Shown: in pieces, positions 25,491 to 37,580 of the stretch
Position numbering within the stretch: position 1 is the first letter of the stretch
How the letters are laid out: every line of letters starts with the position of its first letter
Assembly: GCA_030867185.1 (NCBI GenBank)
Contig: CM061489.1
Location: 48,843,405 to 48,907,404, forward strand
From: Tagetes erecta
Taxonomy: Eukaryota; Streptophyta; Magnoliopsida; Asterales; Asteraceae
Direction of reading: 5' to 3'
DNA length: 64,000 nucleotides
The notes under the pieces: model-generated
Told to the model about the DNA's origin: nothing
Database searches by the model: none
What the model saw: the letters and a program-made list of their open reading frames with translations, nothing else
Translations under genes and position numbers: made by a program

Positions 25491-25761
25491 AGGACTTTAG
25501 GTGGCGGTACCGCCACCTGCTCATTTTAACAGAAACTTCCGCAACTTGTTTCGTCTCCCATTTTCAGCTCGTAACTCCGTTTCGCGTCCGGTTTTTTCCT
25601 ACGTTCTTCTTTTCTCGCTCTCTTTTCAACCCTTCATAAACTTGAGACCTACAAAACACAAATGAATCAATAGTAGGTAAAACTTAAAGAAAACTAATTG
25701 AAAAGACTCGAAAAAGGGTATAAACTCTACACGGGATAAACATATAATTTGCACTATATCA
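25491..25761 (-). repeat. Truncated second LTR copy (271-bp direct repeat)
   Basis: Essentially identical to 23654-23924 as read. Its outer end is the exact element terminus next to GATAC; its inner end is the deletion junction. Confidence 0.85.
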
Positions 25762-25869
25762 GATACGGATAGATATATATTGAACAACAACATTATAAGT
25801 GATTCATGCAGCTACTATGGTAACAGTTGGCGTTTTCATGATAGCAAGGTGCTCCCTTTTATTTGAATA

Positions 25870-26208
25870 CGTCAAATCTTTGATTTCCTGGTATGAAAGT
25901 AAAGTCGTTAGGCTTGGTTTTCTTTGAGTTCAAGATATTTGGCATAAGCCGTCTTTGCTTTTTCTCTTGTCTTCATTTTAAAGAGCGTCTCTCCTGTCCG
26001 GCTCGATACGAACAAGGTAGGTAGGTAGGATTCTATCCGACTAGTAGGACATGCAGTTCTCCCCTTAGCCTTAGGGCACCGGTGGCGTGGTATGTAGTGG
26101 TTTAGTACGCCTCGCCAAAATGGCTCTGAAACAAACAAAAAGGTGCGTGCTGCACTCACGAAGGACTGCCAGTGATATACTGGAGGAAGGTGGGGATGAC
26201 GTCAAGTC
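25870..26208. other. Probable NUMT with mitochondrial rrn18 fragment
   Basis: A block unlike its AT-rich surroundings. The right part (about 26143-26208) contains GGACTGCCAGTGATATACTG and GGAGGAAGGTGGGGATGACG followed by TCAAGTC, the highly conserved small-subunit rRNA segment; CCAGTGATATACTGG is of mitochondrial rather than plastid type. The left part (GGTAGGTAGGTAGG and an open minus-strand frame 25908-26159 with no known domain) has the look of mitochondrial spacer DNA and is joined to the rRNA piece. Limits are approximate. Confidence 0.65.
26143..26208 (+). pseudogene. rrn18: Small-subunit rRNA fragment (mitochondrial rrn18-like)
   Basis: About 66 bp corresponding to the region around position 1170-1200 of bacterial 16S rRNA (CTGCCAGTGAT...GGAGGAAGGTGGGGATGACG). 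It stops just after TCAAGTC, where AATTATGGCC replaces the expected continuation. Non-functional fragment. Confidence 0.7.
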
Positions 26209-28284
26209 GAATTATGGCCAATACTGGGTATATAAGAAGTGATTTCAAATCCAGAGGTTAATCGTACTCTAAATAATTCGAAAGTTAAGAGAATGAGGGT
26301 CGCAGATCAACAATTGATTATATTCATATGCACGAGAATACATGTTTTGATGGCAAAACAAATTCGGCAAAATTATGTCTCCAAATTCAAATACTTAATC
26401 GTTGATAACATCTTACATCAAGTTAAAGGAAGCACCTCTACATTTTACTACATGCCATGCCTACAACGGATAACAAATCATTGGAAATTAAATCCTCATA
26501 AGGCAAGAATCTGTTCGTATGAAACACGCCGTGGTAGGAATCATTTAATTAAACTCATTTACTAGAAGCCTTAGTAATTTTCATGTCACAAAGATCAACA
26601 CAATAGAGTGAAGAATATCAGTCTAGTATAACTATGTCACATTAGACTAAGGGCTTTACATGGCCACCGACGATCATGCTCGGTTGTGCCATAGAAAAGA
26701 GTCATGTCCAGTTTCGCTCAATAATGATTGATTGGTTTGTCATTAGATTTGACCGGTCTTATGAATAACCGATTGCCTGGTCCCACCCAATAAACTTTAA
26801 TTCGATCTCATCAAGAATACTTATTGTATCTTGCGCTTATAGCTTTGTACGCTCTTTACTCATGGAAGCATACATACAAGCTCTCCTAAGATTATTTCCA
26901 CTAGTTTTAGTCCTAATACAATAAGGCCATCTTAAGGCTCACCCATTGCAGGCAAAATACACATTGTGTTCATCATGTCATGAAGCTACCGCTGATACAC
27001 GAAAACTGCCATGGCCATGCGACTCATTTCCTTATTATTAGCTATCTCTAAGTATAAGAAAAATGGCTCGCTTAAGCATTACACAAGTTTGATCGCGCTA
27101 AGAAGCTCCTTCATGCTAAGTAATACATACGAAATGGTGGACAAACGAAAATGAGAGCATTGAACAACCAAAATATCATCGATACCAAGAATGGAAAAAC
27201 ATCGTTAACCAATTACTTGCCTTCAAGCTCTCCTTATTAGGGCAAGAGTTTGCGATGCAAGGTATACAAAATGTAGTTAACCACATTGAATGGCAAGAAG
27301 TCATCTCCTGCCTTGACCAACTAGTTTGCAATCCCTACATGCATCGGCTGATCATATCATTGTATAAATTTTACTTGCCTCTCCGGTAAATATGACATAT
27401 AATCCTTAAACTACCTCGCCTGGTCAGACAATGGCAAATTTTCACCTGGCCTGCCTAGCTATATAACATAAAGTGTTAGCATGTTTGCAAGGTCCTATAG
27501 TCACAAAACCTTACAGGCCTTGTCTATCTAGGCATAAATAGTAAGAAAACCATCTATGACTACACGACAAGATAACCTTTACATAACACATTGGTCATAT
27601 GGCTAGAAAGCGGTACTCCTTCTCTCATAACCACGCGTAAGAACAAACTCACCAAGCCACATGTCAGGAAATTCATATTTCCAAGGAGATTAGTTCCTTC
27701 ACATTACTGTAAGTTGTTTTAAGAACAGATCTAGGCAGTCCACCTAGATACGCACAACAACGCTATTCAAAATTCACCATCCTGGAAAAACAAATTTCCA
27801 TCTAGATCCCTTATACACTTAGCCAAAAATATCCCTTCACATGTAGTGTTTTTCTTGGACCCATTGCTTCATTACAACAAATATATATTTGGCGAGAAGC
27901 CTCATAGCCAAGGACTTAAGGTTGAGGCATAGTCGGATCAAGATCATAAAAAATGTGATAATCCTTTCAATACTCTGAAAAGTTTCTCGTATTGATGTTA
28001 GGCTTTCGGTTTCTCATGACATAACGATTAGCCATCTTAAACAATAAAAAGGAGAAGTTAAGGCTCATCTTGTCAAATGTCACATCATCACCAAAAGTTA
28101 CCGCCTAAAATGAGCCGTCTCCAACTCATGACGGTTCAGTAACTGTTGGGTAAGCCTTTATAATCTCTCCTATTTTGTTGTTTCCAAAAGGAAGTATTTA
28201 TAAAAACGTGTTCTAGCTTATGATTCTAAGTCAGGAGATGGTTAAACAAAGCAGAGCGCTTCATAACCACACCTGACTGGGGGC

Positions 28285-28920
28285 TGATGACGTAAGTAGG
28301 TTTATAACCTACGTAATTAAGCAAAACCCCATAATAAATTAATTAGTTCATAGTTGGCCAGGATAATAAATGTCCTTGCTAGATATAGAGAGGATAGGCA
28401 AGGCGATATTGTGGCCTTGAGATGTATTAACTTATGAACCCACAAGATGACAAGATGATAAAGTGTGGGAGTTGATAAGAAGAACATTAGGAAAGATTCC
28501 TATGTTCAGAAGTCTATTGAAAAAAAATAAATGGCTTTAAACACTAAAAGGGAAAGTCTACATTAAAGCAAGGAGCATGCTTGGAACAGTGAAAAGTTGA
28601 TAGTGAACAGTATCGCAAGGCAATGCTTTACACCAATCAGGAAATGTTCCTGCCTTTGAGAAAAAGCACCAGCAACATAAAGATTTCAACCCCTATATGG
28701 AAGTGAACGTTTCTTCATCTCCCTATATAAACCAAGCCATTACAATAAGGTTTGTCCACTCCATCTCTCACCATTCTCTCTAACTCTTTACTCTTCACTC
28801 TTTGCTATCATTCTTACTTCACAGTTAGTGTTTTACTTCAAAGATACTGATTGTGACGCCGGAGGTGGATCACAGGGACCCTCCCCTGCGGTGAGCCTAA
28901 CGGTTGTTCTCATCTTAACA
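28285..28920 (+). mobile_element. Putative LTR (gypsy type)
   Basis: A 636-bp stretch starting TGATGACGTAAG after a purine-rich ACTGGGGGC and ending CATCTTAACA. A promoter-like CCCTATATAAACC lies at about 28721, followed by a pyrimidine-rich leader and GTGACGCCGGAGGTGG. It could be the 3' LTR of the decayed gypsy block or the 5' LTR of another element. No partner copy was found in the window. Confidence 0.4.
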
Positions 28921-29168
28921 GATCTCAGGCAAGGAACATAACGTCCTTGGCCATATCAAAATCACAGTGACAGATCCGACCTTAGGAAGCAAAAAAGAAG
29001 AGCCTCTAAACCTGACTAATCTTCCTAATATCTTTGAAAGATTAGGATAGTCAAATCCAAGAATGCTCTCAACTAATCTCCAATGTTGTCTCAAAAGTTG
29101 ATTTTTGTTGTTTCAACAACATAAAAACCATAATTTAATTGTTGTTAACGGTTGTTTGAGTCAGGGAC

Positions 29169-29850
29169 TAGGGCTGTAAACGAGCCGAGCCGAGCCGAAC
29201 CAGTGCTGGCTCGAGTTCGAGTTCGAATGCTAACGAGCCAGCTCGGCTCGAGTTCGAAATTTCTGTCGAGCTCAAAAGTCGGGCTCGAGTTCGGCTCGTG
29301 AAATGTTCGAACATGTTCGTGGCTCGTCGAGCCGGCTCGAAAATAAAAAAAAATTAATGTTTTTTTTTTCTTTTTTGCCACATTTTAGTGTATATATATA
29401 TAACAATACTAAAACTAATTCATATAGCATTAACACTCAAGTTCAAGAATACTAAAACAATACTAGGCGGCTAGAATTTGAGAATTGAGAGTGAGTCAGC
29501 GAGATGAATTGTTGAAGTGAACACAATTTGTTTCTGGTAACTAAGGTTATGAAGTATATATGTTCTATTTTTAAATAAATAAATTAATAAACAAATAAAT
29601 ACTAATACATATGTAATTACTTATACATATATATTATTATCTTTGTATATTTATATATATCGAGCCTCGAACCGAGCCACAAGCGAGCCCGAGCCGAACC
29701 TACCATGGCTCGAGTTCGGCTCGTTAAGAAATCGAGCCGAGTCGAGCTGGCTCGTTTTTATACGAGCTTTTTTCGAACCGAGCTTTTCCCGAGCTTTTTT
29801 CGAGCGAACCTCGAGCGAGCCACGAGCCACGAATTTTTTAAACAGCCCTA
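29169..29850. mobile_element. Palindromic non-autonomous hAT element (MITE)
   Basis: A 682-bp element with ends TAGGGCTGTAAACGAGCC and GAATTTTTTAAACAGCCCTA and a perfect 8-bp target duplication TCAGGGAC (29161-29168 and 29851-29858), as expected for hAT transposition. Both arms are filled with GAGCCGAGC/GCTCGGCTC repeats in opposite orientation, so a transcript could fold into a long hairpin. There is no transposase. The open frames in it (e.g. 29145-29381, 29643-29897) are by-products of the repeats. Confidence 0.9.
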
Positions 29851-29858
29851 TCAGGGAC

Positions 29859-31400
29859 GGATCTAATATGCATGTATGGGTTTACGGGTTTAGGTGATTT
29901 AGAATTTAATAGAGTTAGTCTAAAAAATGTCACATGTTCAAATCTCTATACATGTATTTCATAAGAATTCTTTTTTAATGGATTTTAACTTTTAGAGCTT
30001 CAAATCATGAAACTTTTCTCATATCATTTTATTTTTCGAAGTGTAATATTAATTTATTGTATCACATTGATATTATGTGATGAACCTAACCCATTAATCC
30101 GACCCAAATCACTGTACCGACCCGAATTTTTTATGTCCGGTTTCATTAAATTAGAGCACATAAAAATAGTAAATCAACTAATAAAAATTTCCGGATCTGT
30201 CATTGGACTGAGTCGGACGAAATGGATGGTCCAACACTTGTTTTCTAAATCTTCAGTTTTCAATTATTGGATTCTGTCGGTCATGAGCACTGAAAAATGC
30301 TATCGTTATTATTTCTTTTGGATTATATTCATTTATTAGATTCGTCCGTAATTAGGGACATGGTTTCCCGTGTGATACAAATATACAATTCCATTTATTG
30401 TAATGATAGTTTACAATTTTAAAAAATTTCGCTACTTGGTTATGTATTTTGTGGTGTTACTTGAAGCTTGAAGAACGTCGTTATCAACAGTTATGTATTG
30501 TTGCATTGTTTCCACAAAGGTGATATTTTTATGTCTATCTAATTGTCGAGGGAAGGTATGATTGGAGAGTGAAAAATGGACAAGCCTTATTAAAGGATAC
30601 TTGACGTTACTATATTAAAAAAACTTCAATTATCAATAGTGCTTTTTCTTGTGTTTTGCATTTTGGCCACTTTAGTTTTGTAGGTTTTATATTTTGACCA
30701 GCAAAGTGGAACGACTCCTTTGTAAATTAGTTGAGAGTGAAGAATAGTTAGTTTTGTGGTTGTTTTTATAATCCTTGTAGTTTAAGGGGCAATTTGTTTT
30801 GTGGCTGTTTTATAATCCTTAGATTCATATAAAAGTTTGTTGGCTCATTCGACTATTGTCGTTTTGCCGCTTCCAATGTCTTTTTCAGCCGCCTCCAACG
30901 TCTTTTTCAGCCGCCTCCATCATCTTCTTGGGTTCTTCAGTCGTTGACGGATGATGTTGGTGGATGGCGAATGGTGAATTGTGGTGTCCTTTTATTATGG
31001 TATTCTATAGAGAGAGACGGTGATCCGTCGTTGCCAACATCAGATTACATTTGTTTCATTGTAATGGTGTTGTGTATACCTGTTTCATTATGTTTGTTTG
31101 AAGTTGAATGGCATTTGTTTATTCGTTGATATTAGCCCATGTATGATTTCAACGGTTGTGATGACGGTAATTTAACACAAAAAGTATACAAATGGCTCGC
31201 GCAAAGCACGAGCCGCTTTATAATCCTATTTATATTTATAATAAAGGTTTCCGTCTTTTGCTACAGGAATATAGTACACAAGGAGAAGCAAGAGTTTTAT
31301 CTTGTAATGCAAGGTAGATAATTAATATAAATATTAATTTATATTTTGTGTCAAATCATCTCAATTTCCTTGCTAATTATGTAATTAAAACACAAAAAGT
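29859..31400. other. Intergenic, nothing recognised
   Basis: AT-rich sequence with small open frames (30007-30339, 30944-31129) that show no domain. A short repeated phrase, GTCTTTTTCAGCCGCCTCCA, occurs twice near 30,880-30,915. No gene can be supported. Confidence 0.5.
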
Positions 31401-31499
31401 CCTTATTTGTCTTCATTTATATTTTCAGCCTAAAAAATAGAGAAAATAATAAAAGAAGCAAAAACAAGGTAAAACGATGTAGGGAAATTAGCAAAAGAA

Positions 31500-32090
31500 G
31501 AAAGACCAATGAATCCACGTATTGCAGGGCGAGGAAACATGTCAACACTTGAAGATTATACAAAGCCCAAGACACGCCCACATGTTCATTAAACACGCCC
31601 CATGTATTCAAAACAAAAGAAACATGGGTCAGAAGCAAGTGCACGTCCCTGTGCATCTATTACATTTTCCCGTGTGATGGCTAAAACAAAAGAATCTAAG
31701 ATCATTGTGAGTACATGGCCCCGTGTTTGTTGTACATGCCCATGTTCCCGACCAATGTGTCAGATCCATACTGACACATGATCATGGAGCATAAAATAGT
31801 AGGAGGCACGCACCTGTGCCTTCAGTACACACCTTGTGTTGATGGAAGGTCAGATCCATGCAAACACGAGATAATGGAGCAACAATTGAGTGAGAACACG
31901 GCATCATGTCTCATGTACACGCCCCGTGTGTTGACATCATATTAACCTATAAATAGGAACCTTGGCTCATTTGCAAAGGGAGCACCTCAAGAGCCTCCAA
32001 CCATATTTTTTAATGTTGTTTCTTGTCTTTTTAGCTTAGTAGGAAGTATTTTCAAGAGGGTTGGGGCGGGAGACAAAAGAGTTTCACGGT
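31500..32090. repeat. Repeat-derived spacer with recurring CCCCGTGT words
   Basis: Several dispersed copies of ACACGCCCC/CCCCGTGTGTT-like words between 31,570 and 31,935, followed by CTATAAATAGGAACC (about 31,950), which resembles a TATA region. This looks like a decayed LTR, but no boundaries are readable. Confidence 0.3.
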
Positions 32091-32097
32091 GCTACAA

Positions 32098-32569
32098 AAA
32101 GTCACGTCCGTCATGAAACAACTTGCATTGGGCAATGCCTTCGATGAATATTTATGTATGTTGGCTAGGATGACACGTGAAAGCCCTATATTATTTTTTG
32201 TGATTATGCCGCTTTTTATATTGTACCGAATTTTTATGACGTCCTAGTAGCCATGACATTGCACTTTTATACCAATCCCACAAAGAAAAACACCATCTTC
32301 CCGGGATGCTCGCTAGCATCCATTTTACACATTTTGTTTGGAGAAGTTGTCCAAACAACTTGCGTGGGCAATATATGAGTAAAGATCACCAATACCCCAC
32401 GTTCATGTGTGAAGCGGTGGCTTCACAAGATACATGGCTGTGGCATTCTTACTACGGTATCCCCGAGCCCAATATGATGACATCAACATTCTCTACCAAA
32501 CTCCAGTTTCTCCCCGAGCAAAATCAAACTACGCTTAAGTGTCTCATGTACGTGCATGACAGACTATAA
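32098..32569 (+). pseudogene. PIF/Harbinger nuclease (plant transposase) fragment
   Basis: Readable pieces match the Harbinger-derived nuclease family (DDE_Tnp_4/plant_tran): MKQLALGNAFDEYLCM and MTRESPI, then after frame breaks PGMLASIHFTHFVWRSCPNN, LRGQYMSKDHQYPT and EAVASQDTWLWHSYYGIPEP. In the family the second block is GSLDCTHFVW with the catalytic Asp; here it reads ASIHFTHFVW, so that Asp is lost. Stops and frameshifts separate the blocks and the C-terminal part is missing. Dead copy of a transposase, or of a gene derived from one. Confidence 0.75.
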
Positions 32570-32601
32570 AAAAACGCTGGTACTATTTAATAGACAACAT
32601 C

Positions 32602-33790
32602 TGTGACACCCAACATTTTCAGGTTAATTCTGTTAGTATAACTCTGCTAAGTTCTGTTATTTTATTCATTTGTTATATTTAATTGGGATAATTAAATGTA
32701 TTAACTAATCGATTCAAAGATTTAAATATAATGAATTTCAAGTAAACTGGCTTAAAAGCCCATTAGCGACCCGACATGATAAACAAGACCCATTAAAGGC
32801 CCAATATGTGGTAACAGGAACTCATTAGATTTATTAATATAAAATATGTTCTATAAACTTACAAAAAGTCAAATAATTAATCCCACAACAAGCGAACACA
32901 TTTAACTGCAAAACGCGGACACCGAACCGTACAAACACTAACTGACATCTGAAATGATAACTTTGAGTCTAATAATATTACTAATATCATGTTTGATTAT
33001 TTATATTAAACTTGATACCTATTTCGTGAGTTTGAACACAATTTAGGGGAAATGTTCTGATACGCGATAGAAACGTATATTTGCTTAGAAACGATATATA
33101 TCTAAATATTTTGTAACTAAAATAATATCTAGAAACGAATTAGAAAATAGTGAAGGGAGTGTTGTAGGGAAGGAAATTGGTGACGAAAAATGGGACGAGA
33201 CGCGGTGTATTAAACGCGATAGATATTTAAAGAACTTATTTAAAACCCTAACTATATAAACCAATCATTCTTATCTTCCTCTACATTATCAAACCCTAAA
33301 ATTCACGCACCCTTTGTTTTCAGCCCCCCATACAACTTCCGGAAACCAAGGGAGTGATGATGAAATGATTATGTATGATGGTTGATAGTAGCAGTAGCGA
33401 CTTGGGTTTCATGGATTCATGTATGTCAATGGAGGGTGGTTAAGAACCAACGAAGCAGATGGCGATGAAGAGTTACTGCGACAAGGGTTATTGGCGTTGC
33501 AGGTGGGTTTCCAGAACGATGAAGAATGGTCAACGGTGGCGACTAGGATTTAAGATGGATTGCAATGGTGCTGGATGAGTGATACAACAATAACGATGGT
33601 GTTTATGGTGGATTGCAGTAATAGTAATAGTGGTGTTACATTGATACTACAACAGTTGTGATGGTGGGTTTGATAAAGATGACCATGGTGGTATTGTGCA
33701 GAACACAAGACGTTGCTGCAACAGTTGTGAAGGGTAGGTGATGGTAGTTTGGTGGTGTAGCAGTAAAAAAATAGCAGCCATGGTAGGTTG
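32602..33790 (+). mobile_element. Long LTR, older copy A (left part)
   Basis: Starts TGTGACACCCAACATTTTC, like copy C at 61,482, and has a promoter/leader region near 33,250 (AACTATATAAACC then AAACCCTAAAATTC). It is interrupted at 33,791 by copy B of the same family and resumes at 37,097 with TGGTGGTT-rich sequence. It fades near 37,575 at an AAGGTGAGTTC box and its proper end is lost. Confidence 0.65.
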
Positions 33791-36700
33791 TGTGAAACCC
33801 GAGAATTTCGGATTAACTCTGTTAACTAAATCATGTTATTTCGATTAATGCAACTATACTAAACATTTAATTAGTGGATTTAAGTATGCTACTTGTTACA
33901 CAAACAGTTACGTGTAACGGTAATTCGGAAAATTACCCTACCACGCGAGTTAATAACCGGGCGTTGGTGAATTAATGAACTTAATATCCTGATCTATAAA
34001 ATATCTATAAAATTAATAAATTTATATGTTAGGGAACTTATGTGTTTAATTTCATGACCTTTCGTGAAGTCACATATTTTATCGGTTTTAACGTTTTAAC
34101 AAGTTTTACAAATTTTATGGCAATTTTTTATAAACCAAGTTTAGTTTCTTATAAAATACATAGAGAATGACTAGTCTTGTATTTTAGCAAACCTCAATTA
34201 AAAGATGGTCCATGGATCATCTCAGTGGTCCATGGGTGATCCAAACACCATCCATTTACCCATATTAGTTTAATAAAACATAAATAAAAAACTATCTAAT
34301 CCTAGCGTACATCAAAATCAAAAAAATTATATTGTTTCCTAACCCTAATTTGGCCATCACACACACACAGACACACATAATTCTTTTTTTATTTCTTGGT
34401 CTTGATTTGAATTGACGGTGTATTTGAGTGATTATTTGAAGTTCTAAACATATTCCAAGTAAGCTTTTGATCTAATTCTTTGTGATTTTGGTTTTTCATA
34501 TGTGCCATGAACCCTAGATCATCCAAATTGTTAAATTGATAATCTTTATGTGAAATTGGGGATTGATCATTGGTGTATTTGATGTTCTGGTGAGTTGGTA
34601 ATCAATAGAACCCATGATTGTGGTTATGTGAAACTATGGCTAACATGAATATGTAAGAACATACACTTTTATGTATGATCATGGCTGGAAGTTTTCAGAT
34701 ATGAACTTGTATGATGATTAGAATGAAATTTTGATATTAAACATATTGCTTTAATCATGTTTTTGACAAAACCGGTGATGACATAATTTTGACAAATTCA
34801 TAACCTGACTTTTCTTGGACTATAACTTGTTGGAAACCGAACCGAAGTGAGTCATTCTTGATCCTAGATTGTAGTTAAAGAGTCTATTTTCCAGAAAACT
34901 AACCCAATGAATTTTTAAAGAAGAATAAGTTAGACTTTTTGATTTTACAAAAACAGATGACAAATCAGAAAATCTGGGCAGAAAATGGGTCAACTTCAAA
35001 AGGTCAAAACTTTACAATGACAACGTATTCTTGGATGATTCTTACACCAAATTAAACCTTAATGTCTTAGCTTTCAATATTGGTAAGAATTGTATTTTTA
35101 TTCTACTGTATGGTCGTCAAACTATTATAAAACTTTAGAGTGTGCAATCAGGTGTTTATCTGAGCTTTATGTAAAGATGTATTTTTAATAAATAGTTGAT
35201 TTGGGTTTCAAGTAAAGTTCATAAAATAAGAAATGAACTTAAGACAGTATTGCAACTATATTTTAAATTTGGGACTTGTACATGTTAGTTTGGGTTGGTT
35301 TCTGTACAACATAAAAACGGTTAACAAAGCTGAAAAATCTGAAAATGGACTTGCAATGTGTTTCACCTATATCATTTATGCAACTTGTAAATTGGATGTC
35401 ATGATGAATTGAGAGTAATACTAACATGCTTGTTTATATGTATTATGAGGATTGTTGATTTGAATCATGATTATATGTAATGTGATGATTGCTAGACATA
35501 TGTTTTAAACATGATATATTGATGGTTCAAAAGTGAGATGTATGCTTGTTGTGGTGAGTTGATACTAATACTAAATTTGATTAAAAAGATGTTAAGGATT
35601 TGTACATGGGTCATGGTAGATGATTTTTATGCATGCCAAAACTATTTGTTGAGTTATTGTATGTGGTTTACATGCATGTTTTGGTAGTAGTCTATCTTAG
35701 CTATGCCGATTTCCATTAAAGGAAACTTTATTGAAACTATGATTTATGTTTTGAGTTTAGAAGACTAGGATGCCTTGAGATGATGTTACTATGTTATTAG
35801 AGATGCAATAACATGTTGGAAACCATGCTTATTTTGAAAGTGGTCATGTATGATATGTTTTCCTCAAAGTAGAAAGCTTATGTGTAAGTATGTATACATA
35901 CTATGATTAAGACATGTAAGAAGTTATGTGTGGGCATAAAACGTGTGTAGTTAAGTACGTACATCCATTAACGAGTTTGTGTAGTGAGCCATGTCTTAGA
36001 ACACATCTTTCCTATAAAGGAAATTTTAATAGAAATCAATTTGGTTTCGTTGCATATGTTTCTTGTAATGTGATTTGTGAGCTTAAGGTGAACAAGTGAA
36101 CCTAACTGAACATAACTGCACTTAATAAATCACCAAGTCATCGTCAGGTCAACTCGGGCCAACAAATGTCAACTTTTGTCAATGTTGGTCAAAACTTAAA
36201 CTTTTCAAATCACAAGTAAACAATTGAATTGTTTGGATGCTTAGGGTTTTACATATCTGCACAAACACAAACTTATAGACTTATCATATAGTAGGAATGT
36301 TTTGTTTGCTTTTACCTTGCTGATGCTGGTAGCTGTGCACCAGAAGGTGAGTTCACTAAACCTTTTTCTATTGCTCTTACCCTTTTGGGAAAGAAACACG
36401 TACAACTACTTTTTACAGATTTGAAAATATTGTATGTCACATGTCTAGTTAGAGTTGCTTTTCTTGTCATGAAAGTCCTCATGGATACCTAGTTAACCGT
36501 AAATATTTGGAGAAATAGTTGGGGAATTTTGAGTAGTACTATTAGGTTTGACAAACCCCACCCGGGCTAGTCGCGCTATACACTATTGTGTACACACGTC
36601 AGCTTCGGTCTGATACATTTTACTCTAAGGACATGCACTGTAGACTAGCTACCTACACCGACATACTTTATCGATAATTCTGCATGAAAACATATGTGTT

Positions 36701-37091
36701 AGTTTGTTAAACTATTATGTGAACTCACCAACCGTCGTGTTGACACTTGTTAGTATATCTTTTTCTTAGGTTTATGAGGTACACGTCACGCTAGGGCATG
36801 GCATGGCATGGTTTCATGATTTTGATATCATAACATTTCATTCTTTTAAAATATGTCGTTAACATTTGGGCGCGTGCTTGCGCATTTAGTTTCCATTTAA
36901 TATTTTTGATATTACATTTCGATTACGCTTCTGCAAACTTTTAAACGTTAACTCTGTAATAAATTTTCTCATTTAATGAGACACGTATGTTTTAAATTCA
37001 TATAGTATCGTTTGGTGTAACTAATGACTGAGATCCTGGTTTGTCACATACTTAACGGTAAAACTCCTTAGTGGATTTTAAGGGTGTGACA
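33791..37091 (+). mobile_element. Solo LTR, copy B (3.3 kb)
   Basis: Starts TGTGAAACCC, ends GGGTGTGACA, and is flanked by a perfect 5-bp target duplication GGTTG (33786-33790 and 37092-37096). No primer site, polypurine tract or coding region lies inside, so the most economical reading is a solo LTR left by recombination between two LTRs. It shares the box CAAACCCCACCCGGGCTAGT and surrounding sequence with copy C. It is inserted in copy A of its own family. Confidence 0.75.
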
Positions 37092-37096
37092 GGTTG

Positions 37097-37580
37097 TTAG
37101 TGAATGGTTGTGGTGGTTCGCGCAACAGACCTGAAGCATGAGCGATGACAGGTTGTTTATGGTGGTTCGATGATGATGAATTGTGGTTTTTAACAGTAAT
37201 GATTGGCGCTGGATTTGGGCAATAGATTTGTCATGTTATGTTGTGGTGGTTGTTATGGTGTAGGGTGATTTATGGTTGTGAATGGTGGTGTGGGGTGAGC
37301 CCATGATGGTGATAAGTTACCGTTTATGGTGTGGTAATGTTGTGGTTCTTGCAGCGGTGGTGGTACCAGTGTTAAGAGAGGGTGATATGGTGGTAAATAG
37401 TGGTACTTGGTGATTCTAGTTGATAGATGGATTATTGGAAGAAACCTCGTATAAACGAATGAAGTTGGAAACGAAAACTAAAAGAGATTTTATTGCTGAA
37501 TGTCGTTGCATTATGTACTTACGTGGGCTTCTGACGTTAATATGCTTATACTTGCTTGCTACTTTAAGGTGAGTTCTTTT
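37097..37580 (+). mobile_element. Long LTR, copy A (right part, truncated)
   Basis: Continuation of copy A after the nested solo LTR: GGTGGTTG-rich sequence like 33,340-33,785, then an AAGGTGAGTTC box at about 37,567 that also occurs in copies B and C. The expected end GGGTGTGACA is absent. Confidence 0.5.

Larger units (their letters stand above)
22331..25761 (-). mobile_element. Athila-like gypsy retrotransposon, internally deleted
   Basis: A 3,431-bp insertion with TG...CA ends and a perfect 5-bp target duplication GATAC (22326-22330 and 25762-25766). Read on the minus strand it begins TGATATAGTGCAAATT. A full LTR lies at 22331-23924; its first 271 bp are repeated at the other end (25491-25761) as a truncated 5' LTR. 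Next to the full LTR is the polypurine tract TTAAGTGTGGGGATATT (minus, 23925-23941), and a second AACTTAAGTGTGGGGATGGG lies near 25050. Both are typical of the 3' non-coding part of Athila-type elements. The gag-pol region and most of the 5' LTR are gone. Confidence 0.75.
18100..28284 (+). mobile_element. Decayed Ty3/gypsy (Tat-like) element, interrupted
   Basis: A long block of degenerate sequence with recurring GGCCTGGTC-like words. A fragment of gypsy reverse transcriptase is readable at about 21,385-21,460, and weakly similar peptide sits just upstream. The block is interrupted by the Athila-like insertion at 22,331-25,761 and by a mitochondrial fragment near 26 kb. Stops and frameshifts are everywhere, and the outer limits are approximate. 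It may be more than one old element. Confidence 0.5.

Noticed and set aside
25908..26159. 83-codon minus-strand open frame as a gene
   Set aside because: It lies in the mitochondrial-like block, has no recognisable domain and ends beside an rRNA fragment. Treated as part of the NUMT.
29145..29897. Open frames with repeated SEPR/FEP-like residues
   Set aside because: By-products of the GAGCCGAGC repeats in the palindromic hAT element.
30007..30339. 110-codon open frame
   Set aside because: AT-rich composition, no domain, and no support from flanking splice signals.
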